Shown here in pieces: positions 51,714-61,053 of a stretch of 64,000 nucleotides of DNA. The stretch spans positions 1,054,001-1,118,000 of the forward strand of contig NZ_JBCNJT010000002.1 in NCBI RefSeq assembly GCF_039596395.1. Reading direction: 5' to 3'. The position numbers and the translations under genes were made by a program. The stretch comes from Fluviicola sp. Lineage in GTDB: Bacteria > Bacteroidota > Bacteroidia > Flavobacteriales_D > Crocinitomicaceae. The notes under the pieces were generated by a model. That model saw nothing but the letters and a program-made list of their open reading frames with translations. It searched no databases and was not told where the DNA came from. How positions within the stretch are numbered: position 1 is the first letter of the stretch; every line of letters begins with the position of its first letter.

Positions 51714-52100
51714 ATGGAGCATTTCGGAAAAGCATACAAACTCTGCAGTCGGAAAACAATCGACAGTCTCTTCAAGGAGGGAAAGCAATTGCGTGCATTT
51801 CCATTGAGTGTTTATTACCTGGAAGCGGAAATCGTTGAAAAAGTTCCGTTCCAGGTTGTGATCTCTGCCCCGAAACGCCAGTTCAAGCGGGCACACGACC
51901 GAAATTATGTGAAACGCTTGATCAAAGAAGTGCTTCGGAAAGAAAAACAGCCGTTGGAAGATTTATTGAACACTTCGGGAAAACAACTCGCTCTTTTTAT
52001 CGTTTATACGAATAAGGAAATTTTGACGTACCCGGAACTGGAAAAATGTATGCGGAAACTGCTCGGGAAACTCATTGCGGACCTGCAGACAGAAGCATAA
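51714..52100 (+). CDS. rnpA: Ribonuclease P protein component
   Basis: The 128-residue basic protein is the RNase P protein subunit, which assists the catalytic RNA in removing 5' leaders from tRNA precursors. The RNR signature is present as FKRAHDRNYVKRLIKEVLR, and the family's N-terminal SRKTIDSLFKEGK-like segment and RxxxLPL-type strand precede it. It is not next to rpmH or yidC here, unlike in many bacteria; in Bacteroidota a position beside an S41 protease gene is familiar. Confidence 0.94.
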   Translation: MEHFGKAYKLCSRKTIDSLFKEGKQLRAFPLSVYYLEAEIVEKVPFQVVISAPKRQFKRAHDRNYVKRLIKEVLRKEKQPLEDLLNTSGKQLALFIVYTNKEILTYPELEKCMRKLLGKLIADLQTEA

Positions 52101-52249
52101 AAATCAGCAACATTCATCCGGTGACCAACCCATTCGTCAAAAAACCTAAAAAATCAAGCCGGGTAACTAATCTTTCGGTATTTTTACCAGCTTGCAATCC
52201 ATTTTACGGAATGGTTTTTGAAAGTCATTATCAAAATTTGATCAGCAAT

Positions 52250-53890
52250 ATGAAGCAATTCTTGCATGTTTTCGCCCTGATAACCATCTTAATTGGTTTC
52301 AATTCCCCGCTAAAAGCACAATCTAACGGATTCGAAGAAATCAAGTCCATGGAATTGATGGACCTCATTTTCCAGCAGTTGGAAACCAACTACGTGGATG
52401 AGATCAAACCGGGAGAAATGAGCAAAACCGCTATCGATGCCATGCTGAAGCAGCTGGACCCGTATACCGTTTATTACCACGAATCGAATATGGAGGATTA
52501 CCGCATGATGACCACCGGACAATACGGCGGAATTGGTGCTTTGATCCGTAAAATGGGAGATTATACCTACATCGCAGAACCTTATGAAGGAAAACCTGCT
52601 CAATTGGCTGGTGCAATGGCCGGAGACAAAATCCTTTCCATTGATGGAAAAGACATGAAGGGAAAACCAAGCGATGAGGTTTCGGATGGTTTGCGCGGGC
52701 CAAAAGGTTCTACCATTCAATTGCGCGTGGAGCGTGCCGGACAGGAAAAAACCATTTCCATTACACGAGATGAGATCAAACTGGCAGACGTTCCTTATTT
52801 CGGGATGCTGAACAACGGAACAACCGGTTACATCAAACTAAACAGCTTTACACAAACTGCTTCGGCAGAAGTGATTGCAGCATACGGAAAATTGAAGCAG
52901 CAGGGAATGAGCAACCTGATTCTGGACTTGCGCGGAAATGGTGGAGGTTTGCTGATCGAAGCGGTGAAAATCGTAAATATTTTCGTGAAGAAAGGTCAAA
53001 CCGTAGTTACCACCAAAGGACGTATTCCGGAGGAGAACAGAACCTATGCGACTTCAGCCGATGCATTGGATTTGAATATTCCGCTGGTTGTGCTGGTTGA
53101 CGGAGGATCCGCTTCCGCTTCGGAGATTGTTTCGGGAAGTTTGCAGGATTTGGACAGAGCGGTAATTATCGGGGAAAACTCTTACGGGAAAGGATTGGTG
53201 CAGCGTACATTTGACCTGAAATACGGATCAAAAATCAAGCTGACCATCTCAAAATACTATACACCATCCGGTCGTTGTGTACAGCGTTTGGAATACTACG
53301 ACAAAGAATTGGGCGAGAAACCGAAAGCGATTGCAGATTCCCTGTTGAAGACATTTACAACGGCAAATGGCCGTAAAGTAATCGACGGACGTGGAATCGA
53401 ACCGGATATCGTTGTGGAAAAAGACGATTATTCGCGCTTGCTGTTGATGCTGGTAAGCAACAACGTTATTTTCAATTTTGCTACCGATTACAAACGTTCC
53501 CACGAAACAATCGCTCCGGCGAAATCATTCCAGTTGAGCAAAGCAGATTACGATGCATTCAAAGCATATGCCCTGAAACAGGATTTCACCTATTCAACCG
53601 CTTCCGAAGAACAATTGGAGCGCATGAAGAAAACCGCTGAAGACGAAGGCTATTTTGAAGACATCAAATCCGATTACGAACAATTGTTATCCAAAGTAAC
53701 ACCTTCCAAGGAGCGTGACCTGGATAAATTCAAAGATGAGATCACAGAAATTTTATCCAGTGAGATCGTATCGCGTTACTATTATCAAAACGGTCGTGCA
53801 GAGCAGGCATTCCAGTATGACCTGGATGTTCAGAAAGCATTGGAAGTTCTTTCAGATCCTAAAAGAGTAAATACTATTCTCGGAAAATAA
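52250..53890 (+). CDS. S41 C-terminal processing peptidase
   Basis: From ATG 52250 the protein has 546 residues with a signal peptide (MKQFLHVFALITILIGFNS...KAQ). I reject an upstream in-frame extension because it would bury the signal. Domains are an N-terminal helical part, a PDZ domain (about 80-165; GGIGALIRKMGDYTYI, PAQLAGAMAGDKILSIDG) and the S41 catalytic core with the nucleophile Ser in GGSASASEIVSG and the Lys in NSYGKGLVQ. It should act in the periplasm, trimming or degrading proteins from the C-terminus. It has a long C-terminal helical region. Confidence 0.92.
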   Translation: MKQFLHVFALITILIGFNSPLKAQSNGFEEIKSMELMDLIFQQLETNYVDEIKPGEMSKTAIDAMLKQLDPYTVYYHESNMEDYRMMTTGQYGGIGALIRKMGDYTYIAEPYEGKPAQLAGAMAGDKILSIDGKDMKGKPSDEVSDGLRGPKGSTIQLRVERAGQEKTISITRDEIKLADVPYFGMLNNGTTGYIKLNSFTQTASAEVIAAYGKLKQQGMSNLILDLRGNGGGLLIEAVKIVNIFVKKGQTVVTTKGRIPEENRTYATSADALDLNIPLVVLVDGGSASASEIVSGSLQDLDRAVIIGENSYGKGLVQRTFDLKYGSKIKLTISKYYTPSGRCVQRLEYYDKELGEKPKAIADSLLKTFTTANGRKVIDGRGIEPDIVVEKDDYSRLLLMLVSNNVIFNFATDYKRSHETIAPAKSFQLSKADYDAFKAYALKQDFTYSTASEEQLERMKKTAEDEGYFEDIKSDYEQLLSKVTPSKERDLDKFKDEITEILSSEIVSRYYYQNGRAEQAFQYDLDVQKALEVLSDPKRVNTILGK

Positions 53891-53918
53891 GCGTTATCGA
53901 TTTATATAGCGATTACTT

Positions 53919-55484
53919 ATGCTGGATAAACTGACCGGGAAATCCGTTCATTACTATATTCAATTGGTTGCAATGATGGGAATTGCAGCAGGGTTGCCCT
54001 TCAGCAAGATTCCTCTTTCCATTGGAACGATGCTTTTAGGTCTCAATGTAATTCTCCTTTGGGATTGGAAAACGGTTTGGAAAAACTGGAGTTCGAACCG
54101 CTGGCTTTGGTTGCTCTTCGCGTATTTCGCCCTGGAATTGCTTTCGGTTCTATGGACAACGGATAAACACGAAGCCTGGAACATGATCCGCCGGGAATTG
54201 ACTCTTTATGCCATTCCGTTGACCATCATTGCTATTCCGCTCACGGATTTCAAACATTACAAATGGGTCGTTTTGACCTTCCTGGTAGCTGTTTTCCTGT
54301 CGAGTTTCATCAATACCGGAACTTATTTTCACTGGTGGGGCTCCAAAGTTTACGACGATATCCGAAGTCTTTCCCTGTTCGTTTCGCACCTGCGTTATGC
54401 CATGATGATTATCCTTGCAGTGGTTTTTTGTGCGGCCTGGTGGATCCGGAAATTTCCTTACCGCTGGATTGCCGTTTTATTGGCTGCCTGGTTCATCTAC
54501 TACACCATCCTTTCCCAAATCTGGATGGGAGTTTTTACCCTTTCCGGGGTAGTCTTGATGATGTTCTGGTTTAAAGTAAAATCGATTCGCACGCTTTGGA
54601 TCAAACGGACATTTATTGCGTCGTTCAGTGCCTGTATCCTGTTCGTGGGAATTTTCCTGTATATCAACCTGCAACCCACTCCGCATAAGATGCAGGTGAA
54701 AAGGGAAGATTACGGTAAGAAAACAGTAAATGGGAACGAATACACCTTTGACCTGATCTGGAAGATTAATTGGGAAAACGGTTATCCCGTACAAGCATTT
54801 ATTGCGGACGGAGAACTGGAGAAAGAATGGTCCAAAGCATCCGCTGTAAATTACCGGACAGGAGTGGATTTAAAAGGAAACCCGATCCGGAATATTCTCT
54901 GGAGATATATGACCTCAAAAGGATTGCGGAAGGATTCCGTCGATTTTCAGAAAATGAGCAAACAGGACATCCGGAATGTGGAATTGGGCTTTGCTTCCGT
55001 GGAAATGGCAAAAGGAGGGATTTCAGCGCAATTGTACCGTATGCGCGGTCAGCTCAGCAACGCGGAGGACCCGAACGGAAAATCGCTCCTGGAAAAAATC
55101 GAATCGCTTAAAGCCGGGATTACAATCATCCGATCGCATCCACTGATCGGTGTGGGAATCGGAGACATGAAAACCGCTTTTGCCCAAGCCTACAAGACCA
55201 ATCATTCCAAATTAACGCTTGAAAACCAGCATTTGACCCACAACCAATTCCTGACAACCTGGATAGCTGCCGGAATAATTTGTTTTTGTGCTTTTGCTGC
55301 GTTGTGGTTTATTCAGCTTGCAACTGCGTTGCGTATCAATGCGTTCGAATGGACCGGATTTTTGGTCATTACCATGCTTTCATTCCTGATCGAAGATACC
55401 TTGCAAACACAGACCGGTGTTTCATTCGTAGCCTTCTTCTTCGCGTTCTTCATTACCGGCAGAAAGATTTTATACAGAGGTTAA
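53919..55484 (+). CDS. O-antigen ligase-like membrane protein (Wzy_C family)
   Basis: The 521-residue protein has ten or more membrane helices with a large periplasmic loop (about residues 245-420) before the last helices, as in the O-antigen ligase/polymerase superfamily. The family region IIRSHPLIGVGIGDMKTAF and HLTHNQFLTTW with its conserved histidines is present. It should transfer or polymerise a surface polysaccharide. No other polysaccharide genes are adjacent, so it is an orphan member; a role in other glycan transfer is possible. Confidence 0.82.
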   Translation: MLDKLTGKSVHYYIQLVAMMGIAAGLPFSKIPLSIGTMLLGLNVILLWDWKTVWKNWSSNRWLWLLFAYFALELLSVLWTTDKHEAWNMIRRELTLYAIPLTIIAIPLTDFKHYKWVVLTFLVAVFLSSFINTGTYFHWWGSKVYDDIRSLSLFVSHLRYAMMIILAVVFCAAWWIRKFPYRWIAVLLAAWFIYYTILSQIWMGVFTLSGVVLMMFWFKVKSIRTLWIKRTFIASFSACILFVGIFLYINLQPTPHKMQVKREDYGKKTVNGNEYTFDLIWKINWENGYPVQAFIADGELEKEWSKASAVNYRTGVDLKGNPIRNILWRYMTSKGLRKDSVDFQKMSKQDIRNVELGFASVEMAKGGISAQLYRMRGQLSNAEDPNGKSLLEKIESLKAGITIIRSHPLIGVGIGDMKTAFAQAYKTNHSKLTLENQHLTHNQFLTTWIAAGIICFCAFAALWFIQLATALRINAFEWTGFLVITMLSFLIEDTLQTQTGVSFVAFFFAFFITGRKILYRG

Positions 55485-55561
55485 TTGCAGCGGCGAAAAA
55501 TTTTTCATCCCTGCAAATTTCCAGTGAAGATGGATTTAATAATTGCGTAATCTGCAAGGGG

Positions 55562-55592
55562 TTGCTTCTTGGATTTGAAAGCCTTACTTTTG
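55562..55592 (+). promoter_or_regulatory. Promoter of mgtE (TTG-N20-TACTTTTG)
   Basis: TTG at 55562-55564 and TACTTTTG at 55585-55592 are 20 bases apart, close to the Bacteroidota consensus, 18 bases before the mgtE ATG. Confidence 0.6.
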
Positions 55593-55610
55593 CACCAAAA
55601 TTGAGTATCC

Positions 55611-56960
55611 ATGCGTTTTGAACTAACGAAAGAATTTCTGGAGCGCATCCGACAAGCTATCTCGTCGGAGGATGATCAATGGATCAAACAGCACATTACC
55701 GATCTTCACTTTGCGGATATTGCCGAAATCATGGATGAGTTATCCATGGAGCAATCCAAATACCTCTATTATCAATTGGATGAAGAGCTTCAGGCCGACG
55801 TTCTGATGGAATTGGAGGAAGAAGTAAGGGACCGTTTCCTGGCTTCTTTATCGTCTAAGGAAATGGCTGAGCAATTGGAGAACCTGGATTCTGATGATGC
55901 TGCCGATATCCTTGGAGAACTTCCGGATGAAAAGATCCAGGAGGTTATTTCCCAGATGGAGGACGACGATGCCGCAGATGATATCGTAGACCTCTTAAAT
56001 TACGACGAAGACACGGCCGGAGGTTTGATGCAAAAGGAATTCATCCAGGCAAAACTCGAATGGCCAGTGAACCGTGCATTGGTCGAACTCCGCAGACAAG
56101 CAGAGGACGTGGAGCAGGTTTATACGATTTACGTCGTGGATGATCTCAATAAATTAGTGGGAGTACTTTCCCTCAAACGCTTGCTTTTCGCCAGTCCGAA
56201 AACCCCGATCCGGGACCTGTACGAAGGAAAAAACCTGATTTTCGTTACCACCAGCGATTCTTCCGAGAAGGTTGCCAAGGTGATGGAAAAATACGACCTG
56301 GTTTCTGTTCCCGTGGTGGATTTGCAGGGTAAATTGGTAGGCCGCATTACCATCGATGACGTGGTGGATGTGATCAAGGAAGAAGCGGACAAGGATTTCC
56401 AGTTGGCTTCCGGTATCTCGGAAAAAGTAGAATCCAATTCAAGTGTTTTCCGGATTTCAAGAGCGCGTTTGCCGTGGCTTTTAATCGGAATGCTGGGCGG
56501 AATCCTGAGTGCTCAGGTTATTTCGCGGTTTGAAACGAATATCACACACCTTCCTGCGCTGGCATTTTTTATCCCACTGATCACAGCGATGGGAGGAAAT
56601 GTAGGAGTTCAATCTTCCGCAATTGTAGTGCAATCACTGGCGCGCGGAAACGATCCGTTTGACAGTATCCTTTCGAAAGTCGGAAAGGAAGCCATCGTAG
56701 GTTTGGTAAACGGGCTGCTGTGCTCTTCCCTGATTTTCGGTATATCCTATTTCTTCAATGATTACCGCCTGGCACTCGTAGTAAGTATTTCTCTTTTAAC
56801 AGTGACCATTTTTGCAGCGATTTTCGGTACCATGATCCCGCTCGTTCTGAACCGGTACAAAATTGATCCTGCCCTGGCAACAGGTCCCTTTGTTACTACC
56901 ACGAATGATGTCCTGGGACTGTTTATCTATTTTACAATAGGACTTTTGCTTTTAAATTAA
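55611..56960 (+). CDS. mgtE: Magnesium transporter MgtE
   Basis: The 449-residue protein has the full MgtE layout: acidic N-domain (about 1-130; DSDDAADILGELPDEK, DDDAADDIVDLLNYDEDTAGGLM), two CBS domains (about 135-255), a plug helix and five membrane helices (about 285-449) with the pore motif PLITAMGGNVGVQSSAIVVQSLARG. It imports Mg2+ through the inner membrane, with the cytoplasmic domains acting as the Mg2+ sensor. It is a single gene with its own promoter. Confidence 0.95.
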   Translation: MRFELTKEFLERIRQAISSEDDQWIKQHITDLHFADIAEIMDELSMEQSKYLYYQLDEELQADVLMELEEEVRDRFLASLSSKEMAEQLENLDSDDAADILGELPDEKIQEVISQMEDDDAADDIVDLLNYDEDTAGGLMQKEFIQAKLEWPVNRALVELRRQAEDVEQVYTIYVVDDLNKLVGVLSLKRLLFASPKTPIRDLYEGKNLIFVTTSDSSEKVAKVMEKYDLVSVPVVDLQGKLVGRITIDDVVDVIKEEADKDFQLASGISEKVESNSSVFRISRARLPWLLIGMLGGILSAQVISRFETNITHLPALAFFIPLITAMGGNVGVQSSAIVVQSLARGNDPFDSILSKVGKEAIVGLVNGLLCSSLIFGISYFFNDYRLALVVSISLLTVTIFAAIFGTMIPLVLNRYKIDPALATGPFVTTTNDVLGLFIYFTIGLLLLN

Positions 56961-57086
56961 TTAACTGGTTTCCAGTTTTTTGTAATTTAATTTCAAATAA
57001 ATTTCATTTTTTTTCACGTTGCAGAAATCCAAAACTTTTTTCAGGTCGTAACTGAGTCAAATTATTTAATTCAAAACTTGACGATT

Positions 57087-57641
57087 ATGAAAAAGGTATT
57101 ATTATCAATTGCGTTAGTAGCTTCAACAGCTTTATTTTCAAATTCATTTGCTCAAACTGTAATGGTTGGTGGTGAATCAATGTACCCGGCAAAGAACATT
57201 GTGGAGAATGCAGTGAATTCAAAAGACCACACAACATTGGTTGCAGCGGTTAAGGCAGCAGGTTTGGTTGAAACATTACAGGGAAAAGGCCCGTTCACGG
57301 TTTTCGCTCCGGTAAATGACGCATTTGAAAATCTTCCGGCTGGAACAGTAGAAACTTTGTTGAAACCAGAGAACAAGGCAACATTGACAAAAGTATTGAC
57401 TTATCACGTGGTTGCCGGAAAAATGGATTTCAATACCATTGCGGCAGCTATTAAAAAAGGAGGAGGAAAAGCAGAAATGATGACTGTTTCCGGAGGTAAA
57501 TTGTGGGCGATGATGAACGGAGATCACAACATTACGATCAAAGACGAAGCAGGAAACGTGGCAAACATCTCTACTTACGATGTGTACCAATCAAACGGTG
57601 TGATTCATGTAGTAGACAAAGTGTTGATGCCTAAAATGTAA
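57087..57641 (+). CDS. Secreted fasciclin (FAS1) domain protein
   Basis: From ATG 57087 (184 residues) the protein has a signal peptide (MKKVLLSIALVASTALFSNSFAQ) and one FAS1 domain with the H1 motif GPFTVFAPVNDAFENLPAG and the H2-like YHVVAGKMDF, ending in NGVIHVVDKVLMP. An in-frame TTG nine bases upstream is not favoured. FAS1 domains mediate adhesion or binding; this single-domain form should be periplasmic or surface-exposed. It is followed by a terminator. Confidence 0.92.
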   Translation: MKKVLLSIALVASTALFSNSFAQTVMVGGESMYPAKNIVENAVNSKDHTTLVAAVKAAGLVETLQGKGPFTVFAPVNDAFENLPAGTVETLLKPENKATLTKVLTYHVVAGKMDFNTIAAAIKKGGGKAEMMTVSGGKLWAMMNGDHNITIKDEAGNVANISTYDVYQSNGVIHVVDKVLMPKM

Positions 57642-57722
57642 TTGACTCAGTTAAACGTCCAAACGAATCGAAATTAGAGTTACGGCTTAATAAATTCAGG
57701 ACATACCGGCTAACTCATAGCA

Positions 57723-57766
57723 AAAAGACCCCGGCTTTCGCAATATTTTGAATGCCGGGGTTTTTC
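57723..57766 (+). terminator. Rho-independent terminator after fasciclin gene
   Basis: ACCCCGGC (57728-57735) pairs with GCCGGGGT (57754-57761), followed by TTTTTC; the A-run at 57722-57726 extends the stem. It is about 80 bases after the stop. Confidence 0.85.
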
Positions 57767-57861
57767 TTTCCCATAAAAGGAGATTGAACGAATCGAAACC
57801 GGTACCAACTTTTCTCCTGATTTTCAGTTTAAGTGAGTTGGGTTTTAGAAAGTACACAGAC

Positions 57862-57895
57862 TTGCGGCCTCACAAAAATGGATTGCTTACCTTTG
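57862..57895 (+). promoter_or_regulatory. Promoter of helicase gene (TTG-N23-TACCTTTG)
   Basis: TTG at 57862-57864 and TACCTTTG at 57888-57895 match the Bacteroidota pattern with a 23-base spacer, 15 bases before the ATG. Confidence 0.55.
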
Positions 57896-57910
57896 TGAAA
57901 AATTTCCCGC

Positions 57911-59242
57911 ATGACATTTCACGATCTGAATATCAAAAAACCGATATTAACGGCTTTAGACGAACTTGAATATACAACACCGACCACCATTCAGTCGGCT
58001 GGATTTTCAGTGATGATGTCCGGAAAGGATGTGATCGGATTGGCGCAAACGGGAACGGGAAAAACGCTGGCTTACCTGCTTCCGATGCTTTCTTTGTGGA
58101 AATTTTCCAAAGAACCGCACCCGCAGATACTGATCATTGTTCCGACCAGGGAATTGGTTGTTCAGGTGGTGCGGGAAGTTGAAAAACTGACGCCTTACAT
58201 GAATGTGGTTGTAGGCGGAGTGTATGGTGGAGCGAATATCAATACCCAGGCAGCAATGGTGTTGCAGGGATTGGATGTTCTGGTGGGAACGCCCGGCCGT
58301 ATTTTCGACCTCACAGCCAACGGGTCTTTACAACTGAAGAATGTCAAAAAAGTGGTGATCGATGAGGTGGATGAAACCCTGAACTTAGGTTTCAGGCCGC
58401 AGTTGATGCGCATTTTTGAGTTGCTTCCGGAAAAAAGACAAAACCTGTTGTTTTCGGCAACACTTTCGGAAGAGGTAGAAACATTCCTGGATAATTATTT
58501 CGATAACCCGATCCGGGTGGAGGCTGCCCGTGCGGGAACTCCGTTGGAGAAAATCAAACAGGACGCGATTTCAGTTCCGAATTTTACTTCCAAGGTAAAC
58601 TTGTTGAAATACTTGCTGGAAGAAAATAAGGACATGACCAAAGTGCTTGTTTTCGTTTCTTCACGCGTTTTAGCCGAAAAATTATTTGACGAACTGGAAC
58701 CTCTTCTCCAGATTGAACTGGGAATTATTCACTCACAAAAAGCACAGAATTTCCGTTTCAATACAGTCAATCACTTTGAGAACGGAATTTACCGGGTGTT
58801 GATCGCAACGGATCTGATTGCGCGTGGTATCGACGTGACGGATGTGACACACGTCATCAACTTTGATATTCCGGATAACGTGGAGAATTACATCCACAGG
58901 ATCGGTAGAACTGGTCGCCAGGACAAAGAAGGTCATGCGATTAGTTTTGTTTCGGAAAAGGACAAGGTGTTTTTCGGGCAGATTGAAGCATTTATGAATA
59001 AGCAGGTAGCTATTACTGAATTCCCGGAGGAAGTGGAATTGTCAGAACTGGTACTGGAGTTTGAGAAGCCACAGGTGGCTATGAAGAATACCCTGGTGAA
59101 AACGCCTGCCAAAGATGAGGCCGGACCTGCATTCCACGAAAAGAAAGCCAAAAACAAAAAGGTGAATGTGCGCTACAATCACAAGAAAGCCATGCAGGAA
59201 AAGTATGGAAAGCCGAAGAAGCGCGGGAGCAAGAAGAAATAG
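57911..59242 (+). CDS. DEAD-box-family RNA helicase with DEVD motif II
   Basis: The 443-residue protein has the SF2 RNA helicase motifs: Q motif (TPTTIQSAGF), AQTGTGKTLAY, PTRELVVQV, TPGRI, FSATL, IATDLIARGIDV and HRIGRTGRQ. Motif II reads VIDEVDETL in place of DEAD, so Ala is Val. The C-terminal tail is Lys/Arg-rich (KKAKNKKVNVRYNHKK ... KPKKRGSKKK), suitable for RNA binding. Ribosome assembly or cold-response RNA remodelling is the usual role of such proteins; the variant motif II does not remove the catalytic Asp-Glu. Confidence 0.92.
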   Translation: MTFHDLNIKKPILTALDELEYTTPTTIQSAGFSVMMSGKDVIGLAQTGTGKTLAYLLPMLSLWKFSKEPHPQILIIVPTRELVVQVVREVEKLTPYMNVVVGGVYGGANINTQAAMVLQGLDVLVGTPGRIFDLTANGSLQLKNVKKVVIDEVDETLNLGFRPQLMRIFELLPEKRQNLLFSATLSEEVETFLDNYFDNPIRVEAARAGTPLEKIKQDAISVPNFTSKVNLLKYLLEENKDMTKVLVFVSSRVLAEKLFDELEPLLQIELGIIHSQKAQNFRFNTVNHFENGIYRVLIATDLIARGIDVTDVTHVINFDIPDNVENYIHRIGRTGRQDKEGHAISFVSEKDKVFFGQIEAFMNKQVAITEFPEEVELSELVLEFEKPQVAMKNTLVKTPAKDEAGPAFHEKKAKNKKVNVRYNHKKAMQEKYGKPKKRGSKKK

Positions 59243-59248
59243 TGCTGC

Positions 59249-59362
59249 CTTCGACTCCGCTCAGTCACCGTATTTCAACTAACAGGAGCATACTGAGGGA
59301 CTAAAAAATTTTCTGAAGTGGAAGACGGATATGAATTGAAAGGAGACTGAGCGGAGTCGAAG
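59249..59362. repeat. Inverted repeat CTTCGACTCCGCTCAGTC
   Basis: An 18-base sequence at 59249-59266 returns as its exact inverse at 59345-59362, separated by 78 bases. This type of sequence occurs in many bacterial genomes as a dispersed repeat. It lies just after the helicase stop and may act as a terminator. Confidence 0.75.
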
Positions 59363-59431
59363 TATCTTTTCAATTCCTAAAAAACGTTAAGTGACTTGTT
59401 AATTTTAACATTTCACCTACATTCGCTATCT

Positions 59432-61051
59432 ATGATTAAAATTCGGATCAATCTTGTAATTACTGCAGTGTGGATTGCCATGCTGGCACTTTTGCTGATC
59501 CAGATTTTTCAAACTCTTCAATTGTATGACCGGAAATCAGATGATTTTAAGAGTAAGATCAACACGGCCCTGGAGCGGATAGCCATCCGTTACGAGAAAG
59601 TAGAAGATGTCCGCAGGTACTCAAACCTGATGAGTAAAGACGTTTCCGGGCAATACAAAGATGTACTCAAGGAAGAATTCCAAAATTTATTTGAAGTAAA
59701 AGAATCCATTTCGATCCGCGATACGGTCCTGACGGTAAAGGGAAAACTTGAAAATTACCTGATCGTTACCGGGAATAGCTACGATTCGATCTCCGGATTG
59801 TATTCCAAGCAGGAAGTACTTGCCCGCGACGTGAGACAAATCCACGAATTGTTCGATGGCGGAGGCATGAGCTTATTCCACAAGGATTCCGTGCGCGCAG
59901 CTTATCACCTGGATCAGCGGGTAATGCACAAGATTGTCAAAAAAGCGAAATACATCAACGAATTGATGGTGGAAACCTTCAGAGACAACATGTACCTGGA
60001 CCCGGAAAAACGCATCGATCTGAAGATCCTGGATTCTATAATCCGGAAAGAACTGATGGCGGATAAGCTGCCTGATGATTTCAAGTTCGTTGTGGTGGAA
60101 GAAAACAATGAGCCGGTGAAATTCGACAAGCAAACGGTTCCGAATTACGATGTGAAACTGGATACGGTTAAAACGCATGTCGCCATGTTGTTCCCGAACA
60201 AGATCCTGGAAGACAAATTGATGCTGCATGTGAATTTCCCGAACAGTAAGTTCTTCGTATTGAAATCCATGGGAAGTTTGCTGATTGTGAGTTTGATCCT
60301 TGCGGTACTCATTATCATTACGATTTCTTACATGTTCCGTACGATTTTGACCCAGAAGAAATTGTTCGAAATGAAAAATGATTTCATATCGAATATGACC
60401 CATGAGTTTAAAACACCGATTTCAACGATTTCACTGGCGTGCGAAGCAATGCACGATCCTTCGATGATGGGTGGACAAACGGAAAATGCAGCACCATTCG
60501 TTAAGATGATCCAGGAAGAGAACAAGCGTCTGAGTGTGCTCGTGGAGTCCATTTTACAAAGTGCGGTGATTGATCGCGGTGAATTGAAAGTGAAGATGGA
60601 ACAGGTTCCGGTGGTAGAAGTTATCCAATCGGTGGCCAAAACTGCATCCTTCCGCATTGCCGGGATGGATGGAGAACTAATCCTTCAAATGCCGAAACAG
60701 GAAGTGTACATTGAAGCAGACCGCATGCACTTCACGAATATGGTGAACAATTTAGTTGATAATGCAATTAAATACAGCAAAGACAAAATTCACGTGACGG
60801 TAAAACTGGAAGTGTTTGCCGATCGTTTGGAATTGTCTGTGATTGATAAAGGAATTGGAATAAAACGTGAACATATCTCGAAAATATTTGATAAATTGTA
60901 CCGTGTTCCGACCGGAAACGTTCATAATGTGAAGGGTTTCGGGTTGGGGCTGAGTTACGTGAAAGCACTTTCCGACATGTTCGGATGGAGCGTGCATGTG
61001 ACGAGTCAGGTAGGAGAAGGTTCAGAATTTCGTGTAACAATAAAAAGATAA
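59432..61051 (+). CDS. Sensor histidine kinase
   Basis: From ATG 59432 (539 residues; an in-frame TTG at 59396 is not favoured) the protein has a first membrane helix (about 5-27), a periplasmic sensor domain (about 30-270), a second helix (about 278-300), and the kinase core: H-box MTHEFKTPIS, N-box NLVDNAIKYS, G1 DKGIGIKREH and G2 GFGLGLSYV. It autophosphorylates on the His and passes the phosphate to the response regulator three bases downstream. The ligand is unknown. Confidence 0.94.
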   Translation: MIKIRINLVITAVWIAMLALLLIQIFQTLQLYDRKSDDFKSKINTALERIAIRYEKVEDVRRYSNLMSKDVSGQYKDVLKEEFQNLFEVKESISIRDTVLTVKGKLENYLIVTGNSYDSISGLYSKQEVLARDVRQIHELFDGGGMSLFHKDSVRAAYHLDQRVMHKIVKKAKYINELMVETFRDNMYLDPEKRIDLKILDSIIRKELMADKLPDDFKFVVVEENNEPVKFDKQTVPNYDVKLDTVKTHVAMLFPNKILEDKLMLHVNFPNSKFFVLKSMGSLLIVSLILAVLIIITISYMFRTILTQKKLFEMKNDFISNMTHEFKTPISTISLACEAMHDPSMMGGQTENAAPFVKMIQEENKRLSVLVESILQSAVIDRGELKVKMEQVPVVEVIQSVAKTASFRIAGMDGELILQMPKQEVYIEADRMHFTNMVNNLVDNAIKYSKDKIHVTVKLEVFADRLELSVIDKGIGIKREHISKIFDKLYRVPTGNVHNVKGFGLGLSYVKALSDMFGWSVHVTSQVGEGSEFRVTIKR

Positions 61052-61053
61052 TT

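Noticed and set aside
52046-52249. 68-codon extension of the S41 peptidase gene
   Set aside because: It overlaps rnpA and places the signal peptide in the interior of the protein.
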